DNA of 64,000 bases from Ancylomarina salipaludis (GCF_004122035.1 NZ_SAXA01000007.1:124001-188000); one strand, 5' to 3'; shown: positions 9,331 to 18,976, numbered from the stretch's first letter. Numbers and translations: made by a program. The notes: generated by a model not told the origin, from the sequence alone.

Positions 9331-12270
9331 ATGCAAACATCAGATAAATTTAAAAGCTTTTCAGCAACATTCGAAGGTGAATTTCATAGAGATCAAAGTA
9401 CACGTCTGATCTACGCAACCGATGCGTCAGCCTATAAAGTATTACCTCTGGCCGTTGCCTATCCTAAAAACGAAGCAGATATTAAAAAACTCATTTTATT
9501 TGCTCGAAAAGAAGCTTTATCTCTGATACCCAGAGCTGCCGGGACATCCCTGGCGGGTCAGGTGGTTGGTGATGGTATTATCGTAGATATCTCCCGACAT
9601 TTTACTAAAATTCTGGAATTGAATGAAGAAGAAAAATGGGTGCGCGTTCAACCCGGAGTTATCCTCGATGAGCTTAATCTCTACTTAAATGACTACGGCT
9701 TATTTTTTGGTCCTGAAACTTCTACCTCTTCTCGTTGTATGATTGGGGGCATGTTGGGTAATAATTCCTGCGGTTCACACTCCTTAATCTATGGGAGCAC
9801 ACGCGATCATACTTTGGAGATAAAAACCCTGCTAAGCGATGGATCAAAAGCCAGTTTTTCCGCTTTAAGCGATGACGAATTTCATGCGAAGTGCAAAAGC
9901 AAAGGCATCAAAGCCAGCTTGGAAACTAAAATTTATCAACATATTCGTGAAAAGCTTGAAAATAAACAAATACAGGACGCCATACGAAAGGAATTCCCGG
10001 ATACCAAAAACCACAGACGCAATACAGGTTATGCTCTGGATTTGCTACTTGACTCACAACCTTTCGATTCGACCCCAAAAGCCTTCAATTTTTGCAAACT
10101 ACTAGCCGGATCTGAAGGAACTTTGGCTTTTACGACTGAGATCAAACTCAACTTAGTCCCCGCTCCTCCTAAAGAGCAAGCATTAATATGTGCCCATTTC
10201 ACCTCTCTTGAAGAGGCTATGCAAGGCAATTTAATTGCATTGAAATACAAACCCGGTGCCGTCGAACTGATGGATGCTACCATTCTGAAACTTTCCGAAG
10301 GCAATATACTCCAGGCTAAAAACCGATTTTTTATTAAAGATCAACCCGGAGCCTTATTGATAATTGAATTTGCCCGCGAAAGTCAGGGTGAGATTGATGA
10401 AATTGCTCAAGCCATGGAGGCTGACTTTAAGACAAATCAGCTCGGCTACCACTTTCCTATTGTCAGAGGAAAAGAAAATATCAAACGCGTATGGGATCTT
10501 CGAAAATCAGCCTTAGGCGTTCTATCAAATCTTCATGGCGATGCCAAACCTGTTTCAGTAATTGAAGACACTTCTGTTTTACCCGAAGTACTCCCCGAAT
10601 ATATTGCTGAGTTCAAAAAGCTTTTAATTCAACACGGCCTTTCCTGCGTTTTTCACGCTCATATTGGTTCCGGTGAAATCCATCTGCGTCCAATTCTGAA
10701 CCTAAAACAAGAAACTGATAGAGAAAAATTTCACAGCATTGCTTTAGATACAGCCAAACTGGTTAAGAAATACAAAGGATCGTTAAGTGGTGAACATGGA
10801 GATGGTCGTTTACGAGGCGAGTTTATTCCTTTAATGGTTGGTGATACAATTTATCAGGTCTTCAAAGAGATTAAAGAGGTTTGGGATCCTCATCACATTT
10901 TCAATCCTGAAAAAATTGTGAATACGCCTAAGATGAATACTCATTTGCGTTACAATAACAATCAGGAAACTAAAGAGCTTAGCACCTATTTCGATTTCTC
11001 TGAAGATGGGGGAATTATTCGTGCTGCTGAGCGTTGCAATGGTTCGGGCGATTGTCGAAACACACACAAAACGGGTCGGACCATGTGTCCCAGCTATCAG
11101 GCGAGCTTGGATGAAAAGAATACAACACGCGCTCGTGCCAATCTCTTAAGAGAATTCTTATCATACTCGGAAGCTAAAAACCCTTTCAACAGCAAAGAAC
11201 TTTACGAAGTCCTGGATTTATGTCTGTCGTGTAAAGCCTGCAAATCGGAATGTCCATCGAATGTGGACATGGCGAAACTAAAGGCTGAATTTTTACAACA
11301 TTACTATCAGAGCAATGGCGTGCCATTAAGAACCCGCCTCATAGCCAATATCAGTAAGATCAATCAGCTGGGAAGTTTTGCACCTAGGCTATATAATTAC
11401 GTGAATCAACACCCAAAAATCGGAAGCTTTATAAAGAAACAATTGGGTTTTGCCCGAGAAAGAAGCATACCCAAACTGCATCAAACCACATTAAAATCTT
11501 GGGCAAAAAGACAAAACTCATCGAATACTAGACAGATAAAACTAGTGTACTTTTTTGCCGATGAGTTTACAAATTTCAATGATACCGATATTGGGATAAA
11601 AGCGATTCAGCTGCTTGAAAAATTAGGTTACAAAGTCATTATCCCTAAACATATTGAAAGTGGCAGGACTTACCTGTCAAAGGGTTTGGTTAAACAGGCA
11701 CAGATTATAGCCAATAAAAACATCAAGCTCTTGAAAGACATTATTAGCAAAGAAACGCCTCTGATTGGAATTGAACCATCCGCTATTCTGAGCTTTAGAG
11801 ACGAATATAAAGATCTTGCTAATCAAGAACTCAAAACATCGGCTATTCAACTTTCAGAAAACTGCCTCATGATTGAAGAATTCCTTTGGCAAGAAATGCA
11901 AGCGGGGAGAATCAAAAAGGAACAGTTTACCAGTGAAACCAAAGAAGTCCGTTTCCATGGACACTGCTACCAAAAATCACTGGCCTCTACCCTGCCTGTT
12001 AAAGAAGTTTTATCCTTCCCGGAAAATTATTCAGCCAGTGAAATTGATTCAGGTTGTTGTGGTATGGCCGGATCTTTTGGCTATGAAACAGAGCACTACC
12101 AACTTAGTATGCAAATTGCAGAACTCAAACTTTTACCTGCCATTCGGGAAACTGAAGCCACATCCCTACTTGCTGCTTCAGGCACTTCCTGTCGTCACCA
12201 GATAAAGGACGGAAGTCAGCGGGAAGCTCAGCATCCCATTGAAATCTTGCTTGATGCTTTAACTATGTAA
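9331..12270 (+). CDS. D-lactate dehydrogenase-like FAD-linked oxidase with Fe-S and CCG domains
   Basis: A 979-residue fusion of three modules. Residues about 35-170 are the FAD-binding (PCMH/VAO) domain with PRAAGTSLAGQVVGDGIIVD and GGMLGNNSCGSHSLIYGSTRDH. Residues about 200-530 are the FAD-oxidase C-terminal domain (SGEHGDGRLRGEF). From about 565 comes a GlpC-like part with two cysteine clusters (CNGSGDCR...MCPSYQ and CLSCKACKSECPSN), which fit two 4Fe-4S clusters, then a CCG domain (SGCCGMAGSFGYE). This is the layout of the Dld/Ykg-type 2-hydroxyacid dehydrogenases, which oxidise D-lactate or D-2-hydroxyglutarate and pass electrons to quinone. Only one CCG motif is intact; the first is degenerate. 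Substrate is inferred. Confidence 0.88.
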   Translation: MQTSDKFKSFSATFEGEFHRDQSTRLIYATDASAYKVLPLAVAYPKNEADIKKLILFARKEALSLIPRAAGTSLAGQVVGDGIIVDISRHFTKILELNEEEKWVRVQPGVILDELNLYLNDYGLFFGPETSTSSRCMIGGMLGNNSCGSHSLIYGSTRDHTLEIKTLLSDGSKASFSALSDDEFHAKCKSKGIKASLETKIYQHIREKLENKQIQDAIRKEFPDTKNHRRNTGYALDLLLDSQPFDSTPKAFNFCKLLAGSEGTLAFTTEIKLNLVPAPPKEQALICAHFTSLEEAMQGNLIALKYKPGAVELMDATILKLSEGNILQAKNRFFIKDQPGALLIIEFARESQGEIDEIAQAMEADFKTNQLGYHFPIVRGKENIKRVWDLRKSALGVLSNLHGDAKPVSVIEDTSVLPEVLPEYIAEFKKLLIQHGLSCVFHAHIGSGEIHLRPILNLKQETDREKFHSIALDTAKLVKKYKGSLSGEHGDGRLRGEFIPLMVGDTIYQVFKEIKEVWDPHHIFNPEKIVNTPKMNTHLRYNNNQETKELSTYFDFSEDGGIIRAAERCNGSGDCRNTHKTGRTMCPSYQASLDEKNTTRARANLLREFLSYSEAKNPFNSKELYEVLDLCLSCKACKSECPSNVDMAKLKAEFLQHYYQSNGVPLRTRLIANISKINQLGSFAPRLYNYVNQHPKIGSFIKKQLGFARERSIPKLHQTTLKSWAKRQNSSNTRQIKLVYFFADEFTNFNDTDIGIKAIQLLEKLGYKVIIPKHIESGRTYLSKGLVKQAQIIANKNIKLLKDIISKETPLIGIEPSAILSFRDEYKDLANQELKTSAIQLSENCLMIEEFLWQEMQAGRIKKEQFTSETKEVRFHGHCYQKSLASTLPVKEVLSFPENYSASEIDSGCCGMAGSFGYETEHYQLSMQIAELKLLPAIRETEATSLLAASGTSCRHQIKDGSQREAQHPIEILLDALTM

Positions 12271-12282
12271 AATGGCACAAAA

Positions 12283-12312
12283 AAAATGCCTGCTCAAGAA
12301 AGCAGGCATTTT
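12283..12312. terminator. Bidirectional terminator
   Basis: Perfect 12-bp arms (AAAATGCCTGCT/AGCAGGCATTTT) with a 6-nt loop lie between the convergent FAD/Fe-S and HAD genes. Confidence 0.85.
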
Positions 12313-12337
12313 ATATATCTAATTTGTAAATATTCTC

Positions 12338-13027
12338 CTAATTAAAGAATTTCAAGTCCAGAATCTCTTTCATATCTTTCAACTCGAATAATTTATCGTG
12401 CTGTACGGGTTCTACAACCTGCTCATGCTCCCAGGTATACTGGTAAGGAACATAGGCACCATAACCACCAATATTAAGAACCGGCAAAATATCCGATTTC
12501 ATCGAATTGCCCACCATCAGGAAATTCGCCGCTTTAATCTGTTTGCTGTCAATAATTTGCTGATAAGCCTCATCATTCTTTTCGCTCACAACAATCACAT
12601 CAGAGAAATACTTTTCCAAACCAGATTTCTTCATCTTTCTATTCTGATCCAGCAAATCACCTTTGGTAATTGTAATCAGATTGTGATTGCGAGACAATTT
12701 CTCAAGAACGTCCTGAACCTGATTCATAGGCTGCACGGGTTCAGTCAACATTTTTGCACCAAGGGCAAGAATCTTAGCAACCAATTCACCGGGAATTTCT
12801 CTAAAAGACAAGCTAAGAGCTGCCTCTATCATCGAAAGAGTATAAGACTTCACACCATAACCATACAGTTTCAAATTCTTAATCTCTGTAGAATGTAATC
12901 GCTCTAAAACGGCCTCTTTACATCCATAATCACTTAATATTTGTGCATATTCATTCTGAGTCTGATAAAAATAATTCTCATTCCCCCATAATGTATCATC
13001 TGCATCAAATGCAATCAAATCAATCAT
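12338..13027 (-). CDS. HAD-superfamily hydrolase
   Basis: A 229-residue HAD hydrolase. Motif I is D8-A-D10-D-T (FDADDTLWGNE), motif II the TITKGDLL segment, motif III a lysine near KNDEAY, and motif IV GNSMKSDILPVLNIGG. Members are Mg-dependent phosphatases with an aspartyl-phosphate intermediate. The DADDTLW start and the 'GNSMKSDI' motif resemble the YjjG/pyrophosphatase-like set, but the substrate is not deducible. Cytosolic, no signal peptide. ATG start. Monocistronic; 400 bp of non-coding DNA separate it from the divergent sulfur-relay gene. Confidence 0.85.
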   Translation of the reverse strand: MIDLIAFDADDTLWGNENYFYQTQNEYAQILSDYGCKEAVLERLHSTEIKNLKLYGYGVKSYTLSMIEAALSLSFREIPGELVAKILALGAKMLTEPVQPMNQVQDVLEKLSRNHNLITITKGDLLDQNRKMKKSGLEKYFSDVIVVSEKNDEAYQQIIDSKQIKAANFLMVGNSMKSDILPVLNIGGYGAYVPYQYTWEHEQVVEPVQHDKLFELKDMKEILDLKFFN

Positions 13028-13286
13028 CTCTTACCTTCTGTAATTCTATTTCAAATTAATACATGTAACCATCCATAGAATCAAGCCCACATATTTGCTG
13101 CAAAAATAGAGCTATTTGGCAATAATAAAAGAACAAATGAACATTTAGACGAAATAAATAGAATTAATTACAATATCCACAACCTTATCAACAAGCAAAC
13201 CGCTGATCATAACACACATAACAACACGACCGATATCAAAAATCAATTCTTCTCAATTTGATAGGAGCTAAACAAACTCCAAAATA

Positions 13287-13400
13287 TGAACATATGTTCA
13301 CAAACATACTGCATAACATACTACAAAAACCGCATTTTATGCTGCGGTATTCAAATGTTATACTACATTTGCACACCAAATATATGGATATCTAGATATA
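13287..13400 (+). promoter_or_regulatory. Promoter and palindrome cluster upstream of the sulfur-relay fusion gene
   Basis: The 405-bp gap 13028-13432 has no gene. Its end nearest the fusion gene holds a -7 element TACATTTG (13364-13371) and three palindromes: TGAACATATGTTCA at 13287-13300, ACCGCA-N8-TGCGGT at 13329-13348 (over the expected -33 position), and ATATCTAGATAT at 13388-13399 (in the expected 5' UTR). Such placement suits a repressor or redox-responsive regulator. No regulator gene is adjacent and the binding protein is unknown. Confidence 0.45.
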
Positions 13401-13432
13401 AAGATAAAAACACAGAGATAAAATAGAATAAC

Positions 13433-15910
13433 ATGACAAAATATTTAATTGTTGGAGGTGTAGCTGGTGGAGCAACAACCGCTGCTCGCCTAAGAAGAAT
13501 TGACGAATCAGCGGAAATCATCATGTTCGAAAGAGGCGAACATATTTCTTATGCCAACTGTGGTTTACCTTATTATGTTGGTGGTGTTATTACCGAAAGA
13601 GAAAAACTATTACTGCAAACACCAAAAAGTTTTAAAGCTCGATTGAATGTAGAAGTTCGTGTTCAGAACGAAGTTATTGCAATTGACACTGTAAACAAAT
13701 CGGTTGAAGTCAAAGATTTGACCAACAATAGCTCATATACTGAAAGCTACGATAAACTAATCGTTTCGCCAGGTGCAGAACCCATCAAGCCTCCTATTCC
13801 GGGTATTAAGGACGAGGCGATTTTCACCGTTCGTAATGTTAGAGATACCGATAAGATCAAATCATTCTACGATGAAAAAAAACCTAAAAAAGCGGTTGTC
13901 GTAGGTGCAGGATTCATTGGCCTTGAAATGGCCGAGAACTTACATCACATGGGAATGCTGGTTACCATTGTTGAGATGGCTGACCAGGTAATGACACCTC
14001 TCGACTACGAAATGGCTGCTGAGGTACACATGCACCTGAAAACTAAAAATGTTGAGTTTTACCTAAAGGATGGGGTTTCAGAATTCAAACGCGAAGGGGG
14101 CAAATTGAATATTCATTTGCAATCAGGTCGGAAAATAGATGCGGATATGGTGATTTTATCTATCGGTGTCCGTCCTGAAACCAAATTGATAAAAGAAGCA
14201 GGTATTGAGCTGGCTCCTAATGGCGGTATTAAAGTAAACGAATACTTACAAACCAGCAATGAGCACGTTTATGCACTAGGCGATGCCATGGCTTTCCCAC
14301 ATCCAATTACAGGAAAATACACCAACGCCTACCTGGCCGGTCCGGCAAACAAACAAGCCCGTATGCTTGCAGATAATTTAGTAAATGGGCATACAAAAAA
14401 ATATAAGGGTGCCATTGCAACAGCCATTGCTAAAGTATTTGATATTACGGTTGCTTCAACAGGATTGGCTGAAAAAGTATTAAAGAAAGAAGGCATCAAG
14501 TATATTTCGAATATTACTCACGGTGCTTCCAATGCAGGTTATTACCCGGGTGCCATGCCTACAACCATCAAAATCATGTTCGATCCTGAAACAGGAAAAT
14601 TATTTGGCGGACAAATCATTGGTTATGTAGGGGTTGACAAGCGCATCGACATGATTGCTACCGTTCTTAAAAACAACGGAAGCATATACGATCTTCAGGA
14701 GATTGAGCATGCCTATGCCCCACCATTCTCATCAGCTAAAGATCCGGTAAATCAGGCAGGTTTTACGGCCGGAAACATCATCGAAGGTTTGGTTAAAATC
14801 ATCCATTGGGATGAATTGCACCAAATGGATGCCTCTGATAACTTTATTTTGGATGTGAGAACACCAGACGAGTTCGAATTGGGACAAATTGAAGGTGCTG
14901 TTAACATCGAAGTGGATAAAATACGTGAACGTATTGATGAGATTCCAAAGGATAAAAAAATTATCATTTATTGCGGCGTTGGCTTGCGTGGGTATTTTGC
15001 CGCACGAATCCTAATGCAGAAAGGCTTTAAAGATGTGGTCAACCTAAGTGGGGGATATAAAACCTATGAGCACGCCACCTGTAAGCAGAGTAACGAAGAT
15101 ATCTTCGGATCGAGTTATATTGCCAACGATGGTCATATTTATCGTGGAAAAGATAAGACTGCAAAAGATCAAAAAGAAATTAAAACCATAGATATTGATG
15201 CCTGTGGATTGCAATGTCCGGGCCCCATTATCAAACTAAAAAAAGAGATTGATAAAATCGAAGACGGGCAGCGACTTCGTCAGCGAGTAACTGATCCGGG
15301 TTTTGTTAAGGATGTGGCATCCTGGTGTAACATGACCGGCAACAAGCTCATTTCATGCGAATCGGATAAGGGAATTTTCACTGCAATCATTGAAAAACAG
15401 AAACAAACTGAGGCCTGTCCCGTAACCAGCATGAATTTACCCAAAAACAAAACCATGGTGGTCTTTTCTGATGATATGGATCGTGCTTTGGCCTCTTTGG
15501 TCATTGCAAATGGTGCAGCTGCTACAGGAAGTAAAGTCACACTTTTCTTCACCTTCTGGGGGCTGAATATCATCAAAAAAACAGACAAACCTAAAGTTCA
15601 GAAAGATATGATGGGTAAGATGTTTGGCAAAATGATGGCCAGCGATGCCGGTAATCTGAAGCTTTCGAAAATGAACATGATGGGCATGGGATCGAAAATG
15701 ATGAAAAAGAGAATGCTTTCGAAAAAAGTGGATTCATTGGAAGATTTATTGCAAACGGCTATGGACAATGGGGTTGAAATGATCGCTTGCCAAATGTCAA
15801 TGGACGTGATGGGCGTAGACAAGGCTGAATTATTGGATGGGGTTCAGATTGGTGGTGTCGCCACTTACCTTGAAGAAGCTGAACAATCAAATGTCAACTT
15901 GTTTATTTAA
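13433..15910 (+). CDS. CoA-disulfide reductase-rhodanese-TusA-DsrE fusion (persulfide relay protein)
   Basis: An 825-residue fusion. Residues 1-445 are a CoA-disulfide reductase/NADH-oxidase type flavoprotein with GGVAGGATTAAR for FAD, redox Cys43 (SYANCGLPYYVGG), a second nucleotide motif VVVGAGFIGLEMAE near 156-168, and ALGDA. Residues about 460-548 are a rhodanese with active Cys514 (IIYCGVGLRG). Residues about 585-655 are a TusA domain (C591-GLQ-C595-PGP). Residues about 673-825 are DsrE-like with Cys786 (IACQMSMDVMG). In one chain it can reduce CoA (per)sulfide or polysulfide, and its rhodanese, TusA and DsrE cysteines can pass persulfide sulfur. ATG start; palindrome-rich promoter and strong terminator; monocistronic. 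Domain order is read directly; the relay direction is inference. Confidence 0.93.
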   Translation: MTKYLIVGGVAGGATTAARLRRIDESAEIIMFERGEHISYANCGLPYYVGGVITEREKLLLQTPKSFKARLNVEVRVQNEVIAIDTVNKSVEVKDLTNNSSYTESYDKLIVSPGAEPIKPPIPGIKDEAIFTVRNVRDTDKIKSFYDEKKPKKAVVVGAGFIGLEMAENLHHMGMLVTIVEMADQVMTPLDYEMAAEVHMHLKTKNVEFYLKDGVSEFKREGGKLNIHLQSGRKIDADMVILSIGVRPETKLIKEAGIELAPNGGIKVNEYLQTSNEHVYALGDAMAFPHPITGKYTNAYLAGPANKQARMLADNLVNGHTKKYKGAIATAIAKVFDITVASTGLAEKVLKKEGIKYISNITHGASNAGYYPGAMPTTIKIMFDPETGKLFGGQIIGYVGVDKRIDMIATVLKNNGSIYDLQEIEHAYAPPFSSAKDPVNQAGFTAGNIIEGLVKIIHWDELHQMDASDNFILDVRTPDEFELGQIEGAVNIEVDKIRERIDEIPKDKKIIIYCGVGLRGYFAARILMQKGFKDVVNLSGGYKTYEHATCKQSNEDIFGSSYIANDGHIYRGKDKTAKDQKEIKTIDIDACGLQCPGPIIKLKKEIDKIEDGQRLRQRVTDPGFVKDVASWCNMTGNKLISCESDKGIFTAIIEKQKQTEACPVTSMNLPKNKTMVVFSDDMDRALASLVIANGAAATGSKVTLFFTFWGLNIIKKTDKPKVQKDMMGKMFGKMMASDAGNLKLSKMNMMGMGSKMMKKRMLSKKVDSLEDLLQTAMDNGVEMIACQMSMDVMGVDKAELLDGVQIGGVATYLEEAEQSNVNLFI

Positions 15911-15935
15911 GACAAAACAAGAACACCATAATCCC

Positions 15936-15968
15936 CCAAAAAGGACTGCCGAAAGGTGGTCCTTTTTT
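15936..15968 (+). terminator. Terminator with GAAA tetraloop after the sulfur-relay gene
   Basis: The stem AAAAAGGACTGCC pairs with GGTGGTCCTTTTT, including two G-T wobbles, around a GAAA loop, and is followed by a T run. Confidence 0.85.
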
Positions 15969-16098
15969 TATATAAAATGCCAACTTAAACAAACAGAACC
16001 TCATTAGTAAAATAGGATAGTAAACTTGAATCTGGAGATTATTACGCAACCTATTGGCATATTCTTCGTCTAAGGAATATGAACTAAAGCTTAAAACA

Positions 16099-16470
16099 AT
16101 GAAAACTAAGTTAATACTTCTAATAAGTATTGTATTCCTTATTGCTTGTTCTGAGAAAGAAAATGGCAACAATGCTGGAATCGTAGAGTCTGAAATTCAA
16201 CAAGAAATTCAAATTAATATGGGGGATACACTCAGAATTGATTTAGGTAACTTTGGGGACGAAGAAGGTGCCTGGATTTTTGAAGCCCCTCAGTTTGCCA
16301 AAATAAGCAAGATTTATCGTGAATTATCATCCAGTACAATGATCTATGAATACTCTCCAGTTGATCATTTTATTGGAAGAGACACGGTTGGATTGATACT
16401 AAACCGAGGTTCTGATGGTGCAAGCCAAGGCATAAATGACACAACGCGAATTTGCATCATCACCCAATAG
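16099..16470 (+). CDS. Small lipoprotein of unknown function
   Basis: A 123-residue lipoprotein if translation starts at the ATG at 16099. A longer frame reaches back to a TTG at 16054, but the ATG puts the signal sequence MKTKLILLISIVFLIACSE, with its lipobox LIAC, at the N-terminus. The mature protein is acidic and rich in Thr/Asp, with predicted beta strands (DTLRIDLGNFGDEEGAWIF, STMIYEYSPVDHFIGRDTVGLIL). The shape is that of a small beta-sandwich such as those in Bacteroidota surface lipoproteins, but I do not recognise the family. It is isolated, between the sulfur-relay gene's terminator and a convergent dehydrogenase. Confidence 0.65.
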   Translation: MKTKLILLISIVFLIACSEKENGNNAGIVESEIQQEIQINMGDTLRIDLGNFGDEEGAWIFEAPQFAKISKIYRELSSSTMIYEYSPVDHFIGRDTVGLILNRGSDGASQGINDTTRICIITQ

Positions 16471-16547
16471 AGAACACACTTCCGATGACTGACTATTAGG
16501 CGAATATATGTATTTTATTATGCCTGGGACTTGTTGTTTTAACAGCT

Positions 16548-17690
16548 TTAATGTATCAGGTGCAAGCTTTTTTTATAATGAATATTTCTTTCTGACAAAT
16601 AGTTTAAAACATAGTTAAAACAGCTTTCATGCTGACCTAACAATTCCGGCGGGAAAATTCCTTTTTCAGTAAACAAATCTTCTAAAAACAAATTGGCAAC
16701 AGCAGTTGCTGTATAACCGGTTGTTCTGGCCATAGACGATGTTTGTGTCGCCTTGCAATAGTCATCATACAAGTTATAGATGATCTCCTCTCCTTGCCCC
16801 TTGCCATTTATACCCTTCAGACTCACTCGCATCACAGTATACTCTTCTTCAGTTTCACCCAATTTCCATTCATCAATAAGAATCTTGCTGGTAAAATCTA
16901 AAGGCGAAATTGAGATCCCACCAAAATCGATCTTTTCCCTATTGAAAAAGCCACTGGCTTTTAAAACCTTTACATACTCAACATGCCCGGGATAACGCAA
17001 GGTTTTTTCTTTCATGTTAGGAATATGCGACATGGTGTAAATCAAGGATCTTAAGCCATCGGTATTAAACGCTTCCAAAGTTCCCACCCTATCAAATTCC
17101 ACATATTCGCAATCGCTTAAGGGGTCACGAACAACAAGCTCTCCATGTTCGACATACCTTGCAGGTCGGGTATACTCCTCAATCACATCAATCGGCGAAA
17201 AGGGTGCCTTATAACAAAAAGGCCATTTTTTTTCTTTAGGTAATCCACCAACCAGACATTCAAAGTCACTCAACTTCATTATTTCGTTGTATCGCCCCAG
17301 AATAAGGTTCCCCATTCCGGGAGCCACACCACAATCGACAATTGCCGTTACATTCTTTGTCTTAGCCAAGGCATCCAAGTCAAACGCATTTTCCGGAAAA
17401 AATGAAATATCCACGACATTTACCTCTGCTTCAATAATAGCTTTTAAGGTCTCAAATCCTAAGAACCCCGGCACAGCACATATAGCCAAATCGAATGGCC
17501 TAACAAGAGTTTGCAAGTCTGCTTTATTGCACACATCAAGCTGTTGAATTTTAATCTCTGCATGTCTGCTTTTAACAGCATCCAATATGGGCTGACTAAT
17601 ATCAGCGAGTGTTACATGATGTTTTTTTGCCATATCAATTGCCATGGCGCTCCCCACCATACCGGCTCCTATCACTATTATTCGACTCAT
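16548..17690 (-). CDS. Saccharopine dehydrogenase-family oxidoreductase
   Basis: A 380-residue protein starting at the ATG at 17688-17690; an in-frame TTG nine bases upstream is less likely. The N-terminal Rossmann motif is RIIVIGAGMVGSAMA, followed by DISQPILDAV, where the Asp after strand two suggests an NAD-type site. Then come the saccharopine-dehydrogenase-like signatures: VVDISFFPENAFDLDALAK, VDCGVAPGMGNLILGRYNE and MARTTGYTATAVANLF. Family members include lysine-pathway saccharopine and related carboxynorspermidine dehydrogenases. Lysine degradation and polyamine synthesis are both possible and there is no neighbour to decide. Monocistronic; cytosolic. Confidence 0.85.
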   Translation of the reverse strand: MSRIIVIGAGMVGSAMAIDMAKKHHVTLADISQPILDAVKSRHAEIKIQQLDVCNKADLQTLVRPFDLAICAVPGFLGFETLKAIIEAEVNVVDISFFPENAFDLDALAKTKNVTAIVDCGVAPGMGNLILGRYNEIMKLSDFECLVGGLPKEKKWPFCYKAPFSPIDVIEEYTRPARYVEHGELVVRDPLSDCEYVEFDRVGTLEAFNTDGLRSLIYTMSHIPNMKEKTLRYPGHVEYVKVLKASGFFNREKIDFGGISISPLDFTSKILIDEWKLGETEEEYTVMRVSLKGINGKGQGEEIIYNLYDDYCKATQTSSMARTTGYTATAVANLFLEDLFTEKGIFPPELLGQHESCFNYVLNYLSERNIHYKKSLHLIH

Positions 17691-18016
17691 AAAAAACAAT
17701 TTTTAATTCCCAAACATAGAAAAACCAAACAACTCCAACGCCTGACTTATCAAGCACTTATAAAGATCCGAAATATCCTGAAGGTAAAAAAATACACGTA
17801 TCACAAAAAAAAGCACAACTCTCAAATAATCAACAAACCACACCAGATGAATACGACTCCAATATTCTTTGATATACGAGTAATCCTGAGAAACAGATAA
17901 AGAAATAATTCTCTATATGCAATTATTGTTTTAACTTAACAGGTGACAGGTCTTGGAATTCTTATCTGATAATCAACCATTATAACTAGCATTTCAACCA
18001 AATAAAACCATTTATC

Positions 18017-18709
18017 ATGGAATACTATTTGAGCAAAAATCACCTAAGTAAAGGCTCTGATAACTACATTGGCAGAACCCTGACCATAGGTATAATAAAT
18101 AAAACGGATTTAATACATGAAATCGCAAAAGAAGGTACAGGTATCACCTCATACGAAGTTGAAAGTATCTTTAAACGACTGGAAGTAATCCTGCCCGATC
18201 TGCTTCAAAAAGGTTATAGTATCAATACACCCCTTGTTAATTTTAGCCCCAGCCTGCGAGGTGTCTTTAATAATTGGGATGATAGCTTCGACAGTAAGCG
18301 CCACAGCCTTCTGTTTAAGACCTCATCGGGTGTAATCCTAAAACGTGCAGCCAAAGAAACCAAATTATATAAATGTGACTCCAGGAGCTACACGATTGAT
18401 ATTTTTAGCTTCACCAACCATAATAAAACCCCAGGTACAGATATCCTCAGCCCGGGTTCCATTGGTGAATTAAGAGGCAATCATCTTAAGCTGGATGAGT
18501 CAGATCCTAGGCAAGGCATATTTCTATTAGCCGAAGATGGGACTGAGTATCGTATTGATGTTTATGCCCATAATACCATAAGCAAACAGCTCTTTCAAAT
18601 ACCCACTGAACTAAATGCAGGTAAATATATTTTAGAACTAAGAAGCCTACCAACACATTCGAGTCAGTTGAAAAAGGGAAGACTCGACACCCCACTTTGG
18701 GTCCTTTAG
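18017..18709 (+). CDS. HU-like DNA-binding protein with C-terminal DUF4469-type domain
   Basis: A 230-residue protein of the Bacteroidetes HU family that carries an extra C-terminal domain. Residues about 15-125 are a variant HU/IHF fold (NKTDLIHEIAKEGTGITSYEVESIFKRL, then VNFSPSLRGVF). Residues about 135-230 match the DUF4469/HU-HIG-type beta domain (PGSIGELRGNHLKLDESDPRQGIFL). The first part should bind DNA as a nucleoid protein; the second is of unknown role, possibly carbohydrate- or protein-binding. ATG start. Monocistronic; followed by a 22-bp tandem repeat. Bacteroidota usually carry several such paralogues. Domain names are from memory. Confidence 0.8.
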   Translation: MEYYLSKNHLSKGSDNYIGRTLTIGIINKTDLIHEIAKEGTGITSYEVESIFKRLEVILPDLLQKGYSINTPLVNFSPSLRGVFNNWDDSFDSKRHSLLFKTSSGVILKRAAKETKLYKCDSRSYTIDIFSFTNHNKTPGTDILSPGSIGELRGNHLKLDESDPRQGIFLLAEDGTEYRIDVYAHNTISKQLFQIPTELNAGKYILELRSLPTHSSQLKKGRLDTPLWVL

Positions 18710-18746
18710 AATAAAACTTCCAGTTTTCTGGTCGGGAAACAAAGTA

Positions 18747-18834
18747 AATCCAGGCGAGATTTGTTATTAATCTGCCCGAGATTATTTTTTAATCCAGGCG
18801 AGATTATTTTCTAATCTCAAGCAGATTCTGTTTG
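18747..18834. repeat. Tandem repeat, four units of exactly 22 bp
   Basis: Units start at 18747, 18769, 18791 and 18813. Units 1 and 3 begin AATCCAGGCGAGATT, unit 2 AATCTGCCCGAGATT and unit 4 AATCTCAAGCAGATT; the remainder of each unit is T-rich. The array lies 38 bp past the HU-like gene stop. Opposed AATC/GATT ends give each unit partial dyad symmetry. It is non-coding. Confidence 0.8.
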
Positions 18835-18976
18835 AATATTACTAGACTTTCTGTTTTACTATGCCTGTACCTAAAGTCTTAATATCTATCCTTTCCTTAT
18901 TTTCCTAACACAATAGAAAGCTTAGAATACTTGGCAAGAAGAATCCTTATTAACAAGAAACAGTGTTGTCTGTAAT

